From Tubiluchus corallicola (taxonomy: Eukaryota; Priapulida; Priapulimorpha; Priapulimorphida; Tubiluchidae), in the NCBI GenBank assembly GCA_030141605.1, contig JAQGDQ010000013.1, positions 1,203,947 to 1,267,946 of the forward strand: DNA of 64,000 nucleotides, in the 5' to 3' direction. Positions 51,239 through 64,000 of this stretch are shown here, in pieces; positions within the stretch are counted from its first letter, which is position 1, and each line of letters begins with the position of its first letter. Made by a program: the position numbers and the translations under genes. Below the pieces are notes generated by a model. That model was not told where the DNA came from, searched no databases, and saw nothing but the letters and a program-made list of their open reading frames with translations.

Positions 51239-53626
51239 TCAACCACCATGAAGTGTAGAAATAAAAACTATGGAGTCATTAGGTTGAATTTCGTATTCTA
51301 AACCACCCTCCAACTCCCAGTCAGCATTGTTTATTAAAACCAAAATTCCAGGTCTCCTGTAAGAAAAAAACTGTTTTTTTAGATGTGTTATAAACATAAA
51401 ATGGAACAATTCTCATATCCGTATTCCGGAAAGTTCATGAGGTTTTTGCAACTTTGTTGACATAGCGCAAAACCGCAACATGGCTGCGTGTGCATAAACC
51501 TTTGGCTATATTTAGCTCCTGTTGCATACACAAAAGAGCAAAGTTATGAAAACTGAATCATTGATTCTTAAAAAGCTACACTATTATTCTGCAAGCAGTA
51601 AACAATTATTTGCAGACAGAATTTAATTTAACTTAATTATTTCCATTGACAACATTAATAATAGAGGTACTGACATGTGAAAAGTAAGTCCAAACCAAAC
51701 ACCATTTTGTTATTAAGGTTTCCTATCTACTTTTTACTTTGCTGTGCTTGTAACAATATTCTACTAGTAAAAAGTTAATTAAATTATGACGTGTGCAAAA
51801 AGGAAAAAGAAAAAATAACAGAAATGGGGAAAATATTAGAAGCAGACTTAAAGTCATATCATTAACTATGATAACATATCATTATACCTTAAGTAAATGC
51901 ACTACTAAATCAATGGCAGTACTAAGCAAGGCAGATGCATAAATTATTGCAAGATTCGAAGTACTGACAACTAAGCTGACTTGTGTTTTTTTTCCTTTTT
52001 CATTATGTTTCCATTTTGCTTATGTTGGCTGTACAACTGAGCATAGTATATTTAATGTATGTGTGCTAGCAGTTTAGCCTTGATAAAATTCTTAGACTAC
52101 GTAACCTATTCATAATTTTCATATACAAATATGTGATGTAGATTTGTAGTAACATGCTATAAGTATATTTTATTTCTTTTTTGTTCATTTTAATGTGGAA
52201 GTTCTATAAAGTACTACTGATGTTAAAGGAGTTTCAGTTTGAAGAAACTGAAAAGGTGCCTTACAAGTGCACTTAATTAGGCAAAAATGTAATGCTATGC
52301 ACTGTACTTCAAAAGAGAATCTTACACTTGTACATATAAAACTTACACAGTGTCTCCCTGCACAAATAATTCTGGTCTTTCCTTCAGCAGGTTGACCTTT
52401 ATCCATTTGAGAAGCTCCTTTACTGTCCCTGAAATTTATGTAAAATTTGAAGAAATGTCCTTAGACATTACAGACATCATTCACGACTTCCAACGCTCCA
52501 CTAAGACCACTTGAAAAACTAGTCGTTTGCTTTACTAAAACAGACTTTCAAAATGTCAAAAAGGACCACCATATTAATAACTGTGTAAGCCAATCAGAGT
52601 TTTTATCACACACAACTACATTAGGCGTATTTATTTAGTGTTATCGACTTTCGTTGTTTGTTTGTTTCCATTCATTTTGGAAAAGGTAAACTGATGTCAT
52701 TATTTACCTATTCAAAGACAAAATCCTAAACACTTAAAATTGCTGGATTTGTATAATTCTATAATTATGCTATTGATTACTTAGTGAGTGGTGATAGTAC
52801 TCGCAATCTGTGCTGAGTCTGCTTTGTATGTGTTTTATTTTTAATCGATAAATAAAATCAAAGTTACAGGTTTGGTCTACATTAAATACTTTTCATGACA
52901 AAATTTAAATAAAAGAATTTTTTGTGACGATATATAATGAGCATGAAAAAATTATTGTAATGATTTTTGCATGAGCCACGTAATGTTTCAAATTATCAAA
53001 CAAAGTTTCTAGTAACTTACAAGTTCCAGTAGCCACTGGTGGCAGCACCACCTCATGCTTCTTCACTTTACCAAATAACAGCTCTGCTCCACCACTGAAA
53101 AGATAAATAAATCATCATTAATTTATTTTCACTATAATTACATTCCTTAGAAAAATTTAAAAGAAATTTCAAGGGATTTATTGCACAAAAGTAAGTAGCT
53201 TAAGTATTCTTGCTTATTCATGAATATGTGACATTACCATTAATACACCCCCAATAGTATCACTTGCTATAATTGCATTAAAAGTAGTTTAAAGTAAAAT
53301 TCTTTGAAATTGGTAACTTTTTACCATCAGCACACAAATAATTGTAAATTAATGGCTGGCATTTGCAACAATTGCATTAAAAATAATTTAAAGTAAAATT
53401 CTTTGAAACAGGTAACTTTTAAACATAAGCACACAAATAACTCTAAAGAATAATAGCACAAATAAAATAAACTAGGCAAATTAAACAATCCAAAAAACAA
53501 GTACAAATATAAAAGCAGAAACAACATCTGAAGCAGATAAAATTCGAGAGCATGTATATATAAAACCAAAGAGTGAATAAGCATAAGACTGATGTACACA
53601 TACCTGAACTCTAGTACAATGTTCAT
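51239..53626 (-). CDS. URM1: ubiquitin-related modifier 1
   Basis: URM1 is a small beta-grasp protein that, activated by MOCS3 at its C-terminal diglycine, carries sulphur for thiolation of wobble uridines in tRNA and can also be conjugated to proteins. Coding exons are 53604-53626, 53021-53094, 52347-52428 and 51239-51356; GT-AG borders and phases fit and the sum is 297 nt (98 residues, human 101). Key segments are [85 protein letters not shown] and ISTLHGG at the end. The terminal Gly-Gly needed for activation is intact. Head-to-head with GARS1, tail-to-tail with GPANK1. Confidence 0.97.
53262..53450. repeat. 99-bp duplication
   Basis: ATTGCATTAAAA and TTTAAAGTAAAATTCTTTGA blocks repeat at 53272 and 53371 in the first URM1 intron, with moderate divergence. 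Confidence 0.8.
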
Positions 53627-56600
53627 ATTCTTATGACTCTTTATTATGGTAGAATCACTTGTTCGTCAACGCAAAATTATCGTCCCCTTTGTTGTTTCAA
53701 ATATTGACCTCACTGATGAATATTTGCTTGAATCAATCTAAAAGAAAATAAACCTACTGTTTTGAAACTACCTAATACAAAACAAATATATAGGACTTGC
53801 TTTAAGGAATGGATGTTGAATGATAGCAGACTGTGATTTTTCTAAATAGTCCATGTCCTTAAGCCCTGGGAATGATTGGAAGACCATTTGCTGTTTTATC
53901 TCAACAACTTTGTGATTACGCTTACAAACTTTCCCCGGACATGTCCTCTTTTTCATGCTAAAGATCATCATCCAATTGGGTTTTCATTGATCTGAATATG
54001 TCCAGAATTTGTCCAAGCTCTTAAATGAATGAGTTCAAACTGTCAAACAGTTTCTCTCCGCCGATTAGCTGGTAGAACTTCCAGTGGAGAAGACCGTTCA
54101 TGACACAAAGTCTTTGACAGAAGCTTTTAAAATATTGCAAACTCAAAATGAACTTTTTTGCCTAAAATGCAATGGACAAGAAACGGAGAGCAAAATTATT
54201 CGTTTGACCAGTACGATTTTAGAAATTACAGGACTTATCAGTTACTGTTCAGAAAAAAGAGATCTGTAAGTAAGATGTGAGCAGGTGGCAAGGAAGATAA
54301 CAATAATTAATGACTTGAATTTAGCAAGTTCTTCATTCCTCGGCCAAAACAAACCATCATTTGAATTAGTCATTTCATTTTACTAGATGCTTTACCAAAA
54401 TGTTTTAAATGTCTTAAAACTGACGCGCATAAAATAACAAGTTTCTTTCAAATTTATGATCTCCCAAATAGTTAAAAATGCAACCTTTATTCGGCCTAAT
54501 GTTCTCTTTTTTATCCAGATACAGAAGTAGTAAGCCTATTCAACAAACTAGATGTGAACGTCAGACATTGTTGGACATGCAAATCCGCAAAATATAAGTA
54601 TGCAGATCCGTAAAATCCACAATAGATTAACAAAAGTGGATGTAGGGAGTAAAAACTGATGGCCTCCAGGATCTCCACTAATCCAATTAATCGACACTGT
54701 CGAAAACTTAACTTTAACATTTAACTGTGTCTAAGTTTTGTCATTTAAATTAAATTCCAATTTGTGTAACACTGGATTTCATTTAACTAAAACCACAATA
54801 AAATCATCAATGATCAGAGCAGCCTGAAAATTTTTACAAGGCATTTTAACAGCTGTGAAATATTTTACTGACTGGTGCCTTAAGTACTTTTATTAATAAG
54901 TTTACTTTATTAATTTACTAATATTTAATATTAATTAGAATACTAATATTATAATATTATTAATCATATATATATATATACTAATTAATATAGAGTATGT
55001 GAGTATATATATATACAAATTATGTAAAATTACTAATTATTAGTAAGTACTTTATAAGTACAATATACTTTACGTTCTAGTGTATGATGACTAGTTTTTG
55101 TGAGGAAGGATCAGTACCAAACTAACCAATTTTCATCAAGTAAACAATCAAATTAACCACATCACAACAGCCTATGAGCAAACTCTGCATTTCTATTATT
55201 ACTAAAAATACAAGAAGGTAACTTTACTCTGCACATCTGCAAATTACGTGTTGATTTTGAATCCACAAATCTGCACATCTCTGTGAATGCCATACAACTG
55301 ATCCTATTCCAAGTTTTCTCTAAATAAAGGTTATACTACTTGAATTTTTACCACTGTGCCTATATAATTGTGACAAGCTTCATGTCCCAGTAGATAGCGA
55401 TGCACCAGCTCACGTGAGTGGCGTAAGGTTGCTGTGGGTTTGAAATCCACCCTAGGCAGTATTATCTGAAACCTCGTCTGTTTAGCTCGTTAAAGGGAGG
55501 CAATATATACATCCAAAAGTCGCTGAAATACCACCGATGATTAAGTGCCTCATTTTAAAAAGATATCCTTAATAATGAGTCAAAACGCAATTGCACAATG
55601 AACGTCCTGTTAAGCAAGCCCTATCTTTGAGTGCTTGCTGGCATGCAGTGTGGCTAACTGTACAAAAAGTTGCAACGTTATCGATGTGATTGTATTTTGC
55701 TGTGTGTACAATAAACTTCGCATTTACTAACTTGCTATCTAGGACTTTAAAGCCTCAATTCGCTACGATACTCGGTCATATGTTTGCAGTTTTTTTTAAT
55801 CAAAAATATACTTCTTAACGGATAAGTTTTCAACGTATATATATATATATTATGGTTATACTCTTGGGAATTATCAACTTATACTAAATTACTATAGACA
55901 ATTAAATTAATTATGGTTATACAAGTACTCATTAACGCCTCAAACAATTACAAAGTGTCACTGGCTAATCAAGATTTGTTTTACTACATACTTCATTAAC
56001 TCTTCTCTTAAGACAGCAAAAAAATAAAGCTATAAACTCCAACTCAGAGAAAATTTCACTATAGCAGCTATCACGTGTAATCATGCTGTAACTGCGTGTA
56101 GCGTACCAGTCTACAGCAGGGTAAATAAAGACGGTAAACATAGCTATTGATTAATCAGTCAAAATAAGCCGCTCATTTAAGTCAATCAAACAGTGACAGA
56201 TTTTATCACCTATCAAACATCTTTAATTTTAAAAATTATTATTTAGTTTTAAAAATATCTCTCTTGCTCTTTTCTAATTCCATCACATATAAAGTCGTAC
56301 ACCTATTAAGAAGATTAAATTTTGACATTGCTTAACTTTGGTTGCTACGAAGAAAGCACTAGACATGTTTACTAACCTTTTCTGTTAATCTCTTCTTCCT
56401 CTTTTCTCCATTATTCCCTTCCTCATTGTATTTCTTCTTTTCTTAGCCAGTATATAGTAAGCATGCAGTAACTAAGCACCAAACAGTAGTGCGTGCACTT
56501 TGCATACATCAGTACATCAATCCTACATCGGTACGTTGTTTGCCCACACCAGTGGAGCGGGGCACTACTAATAAAAACTTTGAACGTGATAGACTTTGAA

Positions 56601-57033
56601 AGTGTGGTTTGCACTTGAAAAATTGGCGTCGTATTTTACTGTACTATCCCTATTTTACTGTACTTATCACGAAAACGAAAAAGAATGATAATTTGGGAAG
56701 GAGTTTCAGCTGAAAATCGCATGATCTTCGTGGAGTTGGGTGTTATTCCAAAACAATGATTATGAAAAAGTTTATTAGTGATATAATGAAAAAATGTCGT
56801 GAGGGAGGAATTACAAGTACGTCTAGGTTTATATTTTTTTATTTATCACCGTGTCTTTGACTGTTCAATGCTCACCTTGATAAAAGTCTAGGCAGCGACC
56901 TGAAGTGAACAAAATCACTTCATCTTTGGTTTTCTCTTGATTTCTTCAGTTCAATTTCATCGGTTTTGCACAGGTTGCGTCAGTGTCGTCATGCCGCATG
57001 GTCACGGAAAGTGTCTAGTTTTCGTTAATTTCT
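53627..57033. other. intergenic region between URM1 and GARS1 (head to head)
   Basis: No gene is supported. Two short open frames (53768-53971 minus, 54084-54269 plus) have no recognisable motif. AT dinucleotide runs occur at about 54965-55015 and 55836-55850. A tRNA-like stretch near 55385-55460 is too degenerate to call. The GARS1 promoter and any URM1 5' exon must lie in the distal parts. Confidence 0.45.
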
Positions 57034-60000
57034 ATGTCATTGCTATTTAGTCTGAACAGCTTGTGTAGGGTTAGGCCGTCTAGTGATTTTTCAACGAATA
57101 AATTCCGATATTTATTTACATCCTCTTCTTTCTGCTGGCCTTCTTCGCGTTCGTGGGGCTTAAAGAAATTAAGGAAATACGGACTTGCTAAAATAATGGC
57201 TGGTGATCCACGTATTGAAGAAGTGTTGGCGCCTCTGAGAGTATCTGTCAGAGAACAAGTGAGTTTTTTCCACAGTCTTACCTGCTTTCATCTTTGACAT
57301 GACTGTATGTCATTGGTCGTTAAACCAGATGCATTGGGGCACACTTGCAATTTTGCCTTGCTTTTCAATTCCAGTTTCAAATTGAAAACCCTAACCTGAC
57401 AGTAATACTAATACTAGGAACTCTAGTGCAATTCGGGTATTAATCCGCAAGAACTCCTGAAATGTAAACCATTGTCAAGTGAGTAGCCGAACTGTCACAT
57501 AATTATAAACATTTCGACACTATTATTAATATTATTAAGTATTAAGGAATGCTGAGGTTTGTCCGCAAATGGTTTGTGGCTGCATGAAGTTTATACTCAT
57601 TCTGGACACTTTCGTACTGAGTCGGACATTTTACATCATTGAATAAGATCTGAAAATGTATAAGATCATGTATAAGGTTGCCTCGAGTGATAAGCGAGGT
57701 TCTGATTTCCCCGCAAACGTTAACACTAAGTATATTGTGTCCTTAGAGTTTGATTCAAGTTGGCAGTGTGCTGATCTGTACATACATTTCTATGTATACG
57801 AAAAGAGTAGAAGTTCTAGACTTTTAGTTTGGACGTAGTAGCCCATGTTCCCGGAAATTTATTTCAGCCTTTTTCCAGTTGGGAGGTTACAACTCCTCAT
57901 ACGTGTATACACCTAACCTAAAAGCAATAGAATTTTTTTTATATACACTATAAATATCTGGCACAGCTTAAACTAGAAACTATACACCTAACCTAAAAGC
58001 AATAGAAATGTTTTTTATATACACTATAAATATCTGGCACAGCTTAAACTAGAAACTATTCAGTGTCATTTTTGTGTCACTATTATGACGAAAGTGTTAA
58101 ACTACAAGTATCAGTCGTATGTGGTGAATGTGTGCAATCTTTGTTTTAATTTAAAAAAGCCTATCAATGTCTAATAATAACGTTGCTCTCTTTCAATATG
58201 TAAAGTAACTCAATTCCGTCATCGTTATTTAATTAATATTCCTTGTACTAATATTACATATAGCTACCATATCTACTTATTTACACGCCATTAATTGGTT
58301 TCACTTACTTCGGGTGATTCGGTGTATATAAAGCTTCATTGCTTAACACAAATCATTCCACTGAGGTTGACTGTCAGTCGTGGCAGTTGAAACATCTAAA
58401 AATTTTTATGCTTTGCTTTATATTTTAGTACTTGTTATTTTATGTAAAAATATTTTTTATAATGGAAAATTTCTAGATAACGTATAGCTAGCTTAAAAGA
58501 GCCAAATTTTTTAAGCATGTTTTCATTATAACTACATTATATAGTGTACATTTGCATAATTTTTTGCGTTATTGGACAGTGCTTATTTGTATAAGCTTTA
58601 GCTAGGCATTAAGTAGTTATAATTTCTGTCCGTGTTCATAATTTTCACTATAAGTTTTTATAAAATATATTTAATATTCACTTTTAACACATTTCCGTTG
58701 ATTTTCAAAGTTTCTCAACTTTTGCTATTTTGTGAATTGAATTCACAGTGACCCTTTCTTGTTTTGCTTTATTTGTGCAGTGCCACTGGTATGTTATAAT
58801 AGCATTTTAAAAATGTGTGCAAGATGCTGTTTTTAATTTTTTTCATTTCTGTTTAAAAACCAGGCTGAGTTGGTGAAAAAGTTGAAAACATCCGGAGTTG
58901 ATGAATTTGATCTGAAGAAGGCCATAATGGAATTAAAGGCTCGGAAAAAGCTCTTAGAAGACAAGGTAAGCTAAGTTATGCAGATATTTTCCACCTACCT
59001 TGACTTCTTTATTTGCATTTGCTTATGTTGACTTGTGCCTATGCTTTCTTATAAGACTCAGCAGTTGTGATGCTCAGAAGCAGTTGAACAAAAGTTAGTA
59101 GATTGTCTTTTTTTTTTAAAAAATATAATGGTACTCTTTATAATGACTTTGACCTTGATCCTCAGCTAGGGATGTCAAAATACAGAAACAGTGGCATTAA
59201 ATTCTTATTTTTCTTCCAGCAATATTGCTTTCCCATAAGTAATTTTAAACTGGTTAGCTTTATCTTTTGTACTGCTGCCTTAGCAAGTTTTGATGGCAAG
59301 TTCTTTATTGACTACCTTTGTACAAGGGTTAGATGGCCGATAGTTGGTGCCCTTGAGTGGACATCCGAAGGTCAAATGTCTAGCTTGTTTTAGATTAAAA
59401 ACATGTCTAGCACATTAATCTGATATCAAAATGAAAAGCATTCCAGTTCTTCAATGGCAGATTTAATATGATGGAAAATGCGTGGTAGTGATTTCATCAT
59501 AGATAGTTTTAACTCAGCATATTTACTCATTTTAAATTTCGTGCTTGATTAAAGGTCCAGCTGAATAATCGCCCAAGGAAACATGGCTGTGTTGTAAATC
59601 ATTATATTAAAAAATGTTGCTCATCAATCTCAGCTGACATGCAAAATTTACTGTTTCTCGTTCAGCAGTGAGATTAACATACAAGAAACATGTTTATTAA
59701 ACAGCATGTAATGTCTGCTGTACAATGTATTTCAGTTTTCAGTCACTTAGTGCGCAATTGCGCATCACAGAAAAGGGACGGCAGTTGCCTTATTCAACTT
59801 GCAAAACATATATCGTTCTGAAAAGTATTTACTTTAATCATTTGGAAAAGTATTTATTTATTAATCATTCAGCATTACTAAGCATGTTATAATTATTGTT
59901 ATGGCTCTTCGGCAAATGGGATTTTTAAGTTAAAAAGATGAGAAGTGCCCAGACAACACTCTGCCCTAATACATAATACTTGGCTAGTTGGCAGGTCCAC

Positions 60001-63000
60001 AAATTGTATATCATTTTGAAAAGTATGACATTGTTAACCAGTGGCTGTTCGAGTAAGGGCAGTTTCACTGGTTCATGAAAAAAAGTCCATAAGTTGAATA
60101 AATATGGCATTTCATTAGTTTTGCTGTTCTTTCCATGCGTCAGTAAAATGAAGGCTGTACCAGACAAACAGCTTTGTACTAGGTTATAAACAGATTAATG
60201 TTAAAATTTTGTATTCTAGGAATTTGATTTGCTGCCTAAAGAATTTAGTATCGACAGACTGAAGATGGAAGACTTGCTGAAACGACGATTCTTTTACGAT
60301 CAGTCGTTTGCAATTTATGGGGGTGAGTTAATTTAACATAAAAACTTTATGCTTTGTACAGAGTAATGTTTTTATAAGGGACCAGCTGTTATAGTGTGAT
60401 GTGGAAAGTGCTTGCAGACTTTAGCTTGTGGAACACTTTTAACTCGGTTGGTATTGTACCATTGTTGTAAGCCAGTTCTTATTACATCTTATGCTATTAA
60501 ACTTCTGTTCACTGTGACTTGGCCGTAGAATGCAGAAGCTTTAATATTCCAGTCCAAAAAGTGTACCATTGCTGAGCTAATTATTTCTATACAATTATTA
60601 TTACACACAGAAAAATCTTTTACTTTCTTTTCAGCGAACAGTTGTTAGAGTTTAACAAATTCTAGTTATTTTAATTTGATCTGTCAAATAAAATAACAGT
60701 TATTATTTACGATGTTACATGTGAATAACTTTCCTGCTTGCCAAGAACAAGTGGCAAAACATGAAAACACAAGTTCATTCAACTTAAACGTCTGAAAGTG
60801 TCACAAACGTTGATTTATCACTTGCAGAAGCATAAACCTGTTTGCCTTTACTGGTACCTGTTTCACCCTTTTAGTTAGTGGCACAAAAACTGCTCTATAT
60901 TTAGTTCTTTTTCTGTCTGGGTTGCCCCAAGCAAAGCTATTTGCCACTGAAAGTAAGCAGCTACTGCTAGCATAAATACAGGTGCAGAAAAATAGATGGC
61001 TGATGCTTTATTCTGCTGATCCTTTCTTGGCCCAACTGAGGTCAGAAACATGAAAACAAATCAATTGAAACGAATTTCACAAATAAGTGTCCCAAAGAGA
61101 CAGCTGAATTTATATAAACCTATTTAACATCCATTGTCACTAGTGGGAGAATTTTGAAAACCAGTAGCAAATGAGTATTTCCTGAAAACTGTGACTTAAA
61201 TTTAAGAAACATTCAGCTAAAATCTTCCCCTGGGGGATCTTGCGTAAGTTAGCTGTAAGTGAGGTTTATTGTAACAGGCGGTAATTTGCAGGGTTAATCG
61301 TAAGTCTTACCTGATTATATTGGCACTCTCCCAGGCGTGTTAACAAGCTGAGGCAGTGACTCAGATATGAGTGCAGTACTCCACACAAAGTTTGCTATTC
61401 ACTTGATGTGTCAGGAGTTTGATATTTTATGAGCACAATACAGGAATTCTGCTTTTTTTATAAAATAGATTTGATAGGGCATATAAATTCAATCTCATTT
61501 CTATTTTTTGACGACACACAACGAATTACCAATCAGTAATTTCTTTAATATTTATTTATCATAGACTTGTTTTTTGGAAACTTTATTCCCTTAAACTGTT
61601 CATTAGTTGCAAAGCAAAGCCAGGCATAAGGTTAAACTTGTGCAGGTTAAAAGAGTACATGGGGGTGTACTTCACAATCGAAGTTAAGCAACGGCAAGGT
61701 TAGTTAATGGATGAGTTTCATCTTTGAGTGGTTTCATTAGCTTCAGGCAGTTTTGTGGCAACGTTGTGCACATATGAGTGCAATTCAAATTTCTTTTAAA
61801 TCACTATCTTTTATTACGCATTTGCTAGTTTCAAGCAAAGGCACATTTTTACTATTAAAGTTTTCCCATTACACACGTATCTGGGTTTGCCGGACAAAAG
61901 CGGGGAAGAGACATCCATCCGAATTTGTCGATGGTCTGCATTTACTGATACTAAGCTAATATAGTAGGCACTGTGTATTAGGCTCATGGTAATGTGGAAT
62001 CACTTGCCTAATTGTTTCAGAAATGTCTAGTACAGGCCACTCCTATGCAAAAGTATAAAAACTCTGCAAATAACTCCGCTGTCGTTACACGCTGCTTGCT
62101 TGCACTGATGTAGTGCTGGGCTATGGGGGACTTCGACTTAATGCTTTCGATGCTGTTACCTCTTTTTGTAACAGACATTATGATTTTTATATAGTTCAGT
62201 ATTGTGTGAGCTGGTCTTCAACATTAGGGCTTACTCACTTGTTGTGGCAAGACAGGTGGCTTACTCACTTGTTGTGGCAAGACGGGAACTATTAGTCAAG
62301 GATAATCCTGTAAGATCAGACACTAGTCTCGTAGTGGTGTCTCTGCCATATTTGGATGTTTTTATATTCTCCTTTAAATAGTATTGCCCACGGGCTGTAT
62401 GGCAAGTGAATAGACTTGGTGTTTTTAACTTCAGAAGTTTAAGTATTCATCACGTTTACTCGACCTTTTATCTCATCTTATATTAACACATTTGCTAATG
62501 TTGTAAACTTGTGGTAAAACTTGTGCCAGTGTGTATTTTAGCTTAACTTATTTGAAAATAAACTTATTTTAGGTGTTGCTGGTCAGTATGATTTCGGACC
62601 AATGGGCTGTGCACTAAAGACAAATATTCTTGATTTGTGGAGGAAGCATTTCATTCTAGAAGAGCAGATGTTAGAAGTTGATTGTTCTATGCTGACGCCT
62701 GAACCTGTACTGATGTAAGCTGAATTGGCACTTTTCTAATGAAATGTTTTGAACTTCAGTCAAATATGTGAATGTACTAAATAGGTCTGTAACGATCCAT
62801 CATGATATTTTTTATTACAATATGCGTATTGCCAAAGTGTACACGTGTCGTGATAATCTGCATCAATGATATTTAGTAAATTAGCAAGACTGTATGCAGC
62901 AGTATGCTGGTAAAATGATGTGAAGTAATTTAAGCTATAGCTACAGAGTTTACTGTTGATTTACAATCAGTGCAGTGAACAGCAGTTGACTTGACACAGA

Positions 63001-63623
63001 CACAGCTAGCAAACAAATCGGTTGATAATGCAAGGTATCTGTAGTAAGTTAAGTACATTGTCTACATATAGACTTGTGAAATGGCAAAAATGAACCAGAA
63101 AATGCACAAGCAGTTTTTAACCTAAAGTATTGACATCTTTTGATTTATGTTATGGCTTACGATGCAAACAATAGCCTGTGCATCACACACAAGTAATGAA
63201 TAAAAATCAAACAGTTTGTCGAGTTGGTTTACATTTAGCAATCGTAAAATTGTTGATTGATGAAATGTGTGATGTTTACCAAAACAGCTTCATCTTATTT
63301 TTTTATAAAAAATCCAAATGTAAACTTGGGTGTATCATGACCTAGGTGTATCGTTATAGCTCTAGTGCTAAGTAAGCAATCAGAAGATATTAATACTCAA
63401 ACTTTGTGTCATGATTTTCATTGGCTTCCTGGTAAGTTAGTGCTTTTACTATTTCAGTGCATCAGGTCACGTGGAGCGATTCTCTGATTACATGGTGAAA
63501 GATACTAAAACTGGGGAATGTTTTCGTGTTGACCATCTAATTAAAGCTCACTTAGAAAAGTTGCTTAATGACAAAAAGACATCTGCTGAAGAAAAGTCTA
63601 AAATTGCAGATATTCTTGTTCGG
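57034..63623 (+). CDS. GARS1: glycyl-tRNA synthetase, 5' part (continues past the window)
   Basis: Class II synthetase that charges tRNA-Gly. Exons seen are 57034-57258, 58864-58965, 60220-60322, 62573-62714 and 63458-63623, all GT-AG with matching phases; the last donor is intact and the rest lies beyond 64000. Residues 1-54 of the long form are rich in Ser, Arg, Leu and Phe with little acid, as in a mitochondrial presequence. [20 protein letters not shown] then starts the cytosolic form at 57196. A WHEP-TRS domain follows ([20 protein letters not shown]), then the catalytic domain: [69 protein letters not shown] and [14 protein letters not shown]. All match animal GARS1 closely. The single gene probably supplies both compartments. 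Confidence 0.96.
57906..58055. repeat. 75-bp tandem duplication
   Basis: Two near-identical copies start at TATACACCTAACCTAAAAGC (57906 and 57981) in the first GARS1 intron. Confidence 0.92.
62228..62286. repeat. 29-bp tandem duplication
   Basis: GGCTTACTCACTTGTTGTGG with CAAGAC occurs twice in succession. Confidence 0.85.
62782..63364. mobile_element. hAT-like MITE in a GARS1 intron
   Basis: The left end reads TAGGTCTGTAACGATCCATC and the right end, reverse-complemented, reads TAGAGCTATAACGATACACC, an imperfect inverted repeat of the kind found at hAT termini. Flanks 62774-62781 (GTACTAAA) and 63365-63372 (GTGCTAAG) match at six of eight positions, consistent with an aged 8-bp target duplication. 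No transposase frame. Confidence 0.6.
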
Positions 63624-64000
63624 GTAATAGACTATAGCATTGTCTTAAAACAAAATTGTTTGTTTGTATAATCAGTAATTATTTGTGCAAGGGACAGATA
63701 AATAGCTGAATAGTTACAGTGCATGGTTTTTGACAGAATTTAGGAATACAGAATAGGGTTTGTAATAGATGGATGCTAGGTGCATTATTGTTTTGGGCGG
63801 TTTCATTCGCCGACTTTTTCTGCAGTTGGCTTAGGATCTATATTTATCCAAACACAGAGCTAAGACACACCTTCTTTAGTTGAATACTTTCTTCATGAAG
63901 GACTAACCGAGATAATGTTCTCATAGGTTTAATATTTGTTCAGTAAAGTACCACTACCAAGACAAACATCAAGTTCATTATCAAGTCTAGTCCTCTATGA

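Noticed and set aside
53768-54269. Two short frames between URM1 and GARS1
   Set aside because: They might be a transposon or pseudogene remnant, but no family motif is visible, so no call is made.
55385-55460. tRNA-like sequence with GGTTTGAAATCC
   Set aside because: The B-box has an extra base, no A-box or cloverleaf forms; at most an old SINE fragment.

Overview
The window is nuclear DNA of an animal, most likely an invertebrate. It is visibly AT-rich. Protein-coding genes are split by ordinary GT-AG introns of up to about 10 kb, there is an intron-containing tRNA gene, and the DNA between exons is full of tandem repeats and small degenerate transposons. The genes are recognised from conserved protein motifs recalled from the families; no database search was run. 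The phylum cannot be fixed from this sequence.

Layout. (1) Positions 1225-34354, minus strand: a 19-coding-exon gene for TMF1, the Golgi coiled-coil protein. All splice phases agree and the joined frame is 1544 codons. A single-exon GT10 alpha-1,3-fucosyltransferase gene (18759-19901, plus strand) lies inside its 10-kb intron. (2) 34355-38515: a tRNA-Ile(UAU) gene with a 21-nt intron and a 749-bp non-autonomous DNA transposon. (3) 38516-39175, plus: MED7, intronless in its coding part. (4) 40505-41195: a decayed Penelope-like retroelement end with GIY-YIG coding remnants and inverted flanks. (5) 42188-47451, minus: the C1orf50 (DUF2452) homologue in five coding exons. (6) 48891-49442 and 49591-50706, plus: MPV17 and GPANK1, both intronless and only 148 bp apart. 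(7) 51239-53626, minus: URM1 in four coding exons, tail-to-tail with GPANK1. (8) 57034 to beyond the right edge, plus: GARS1, with an upstream start that adds a mitochondrial-type presequence and a second start for the cytosolic form.

The genes are unrelated housekeeping functions (Golgi tethering and glycan synthesis, transcription Mediator, inner-membrane mitochondrial protein, tRNA thiolation modifier, tRNA charging) and form no single pathway. The best leads are in the non-coding part: several transposons with intact inverted repeats and visible target duplications, a 28-bp minisatellite in which every unit is a hairpin, the Penelope remnant with hammerhead-like cores, and a possible two-gene transcription unit (MPV17-GPANK1). 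I found no evidence for a new multi-gene system.
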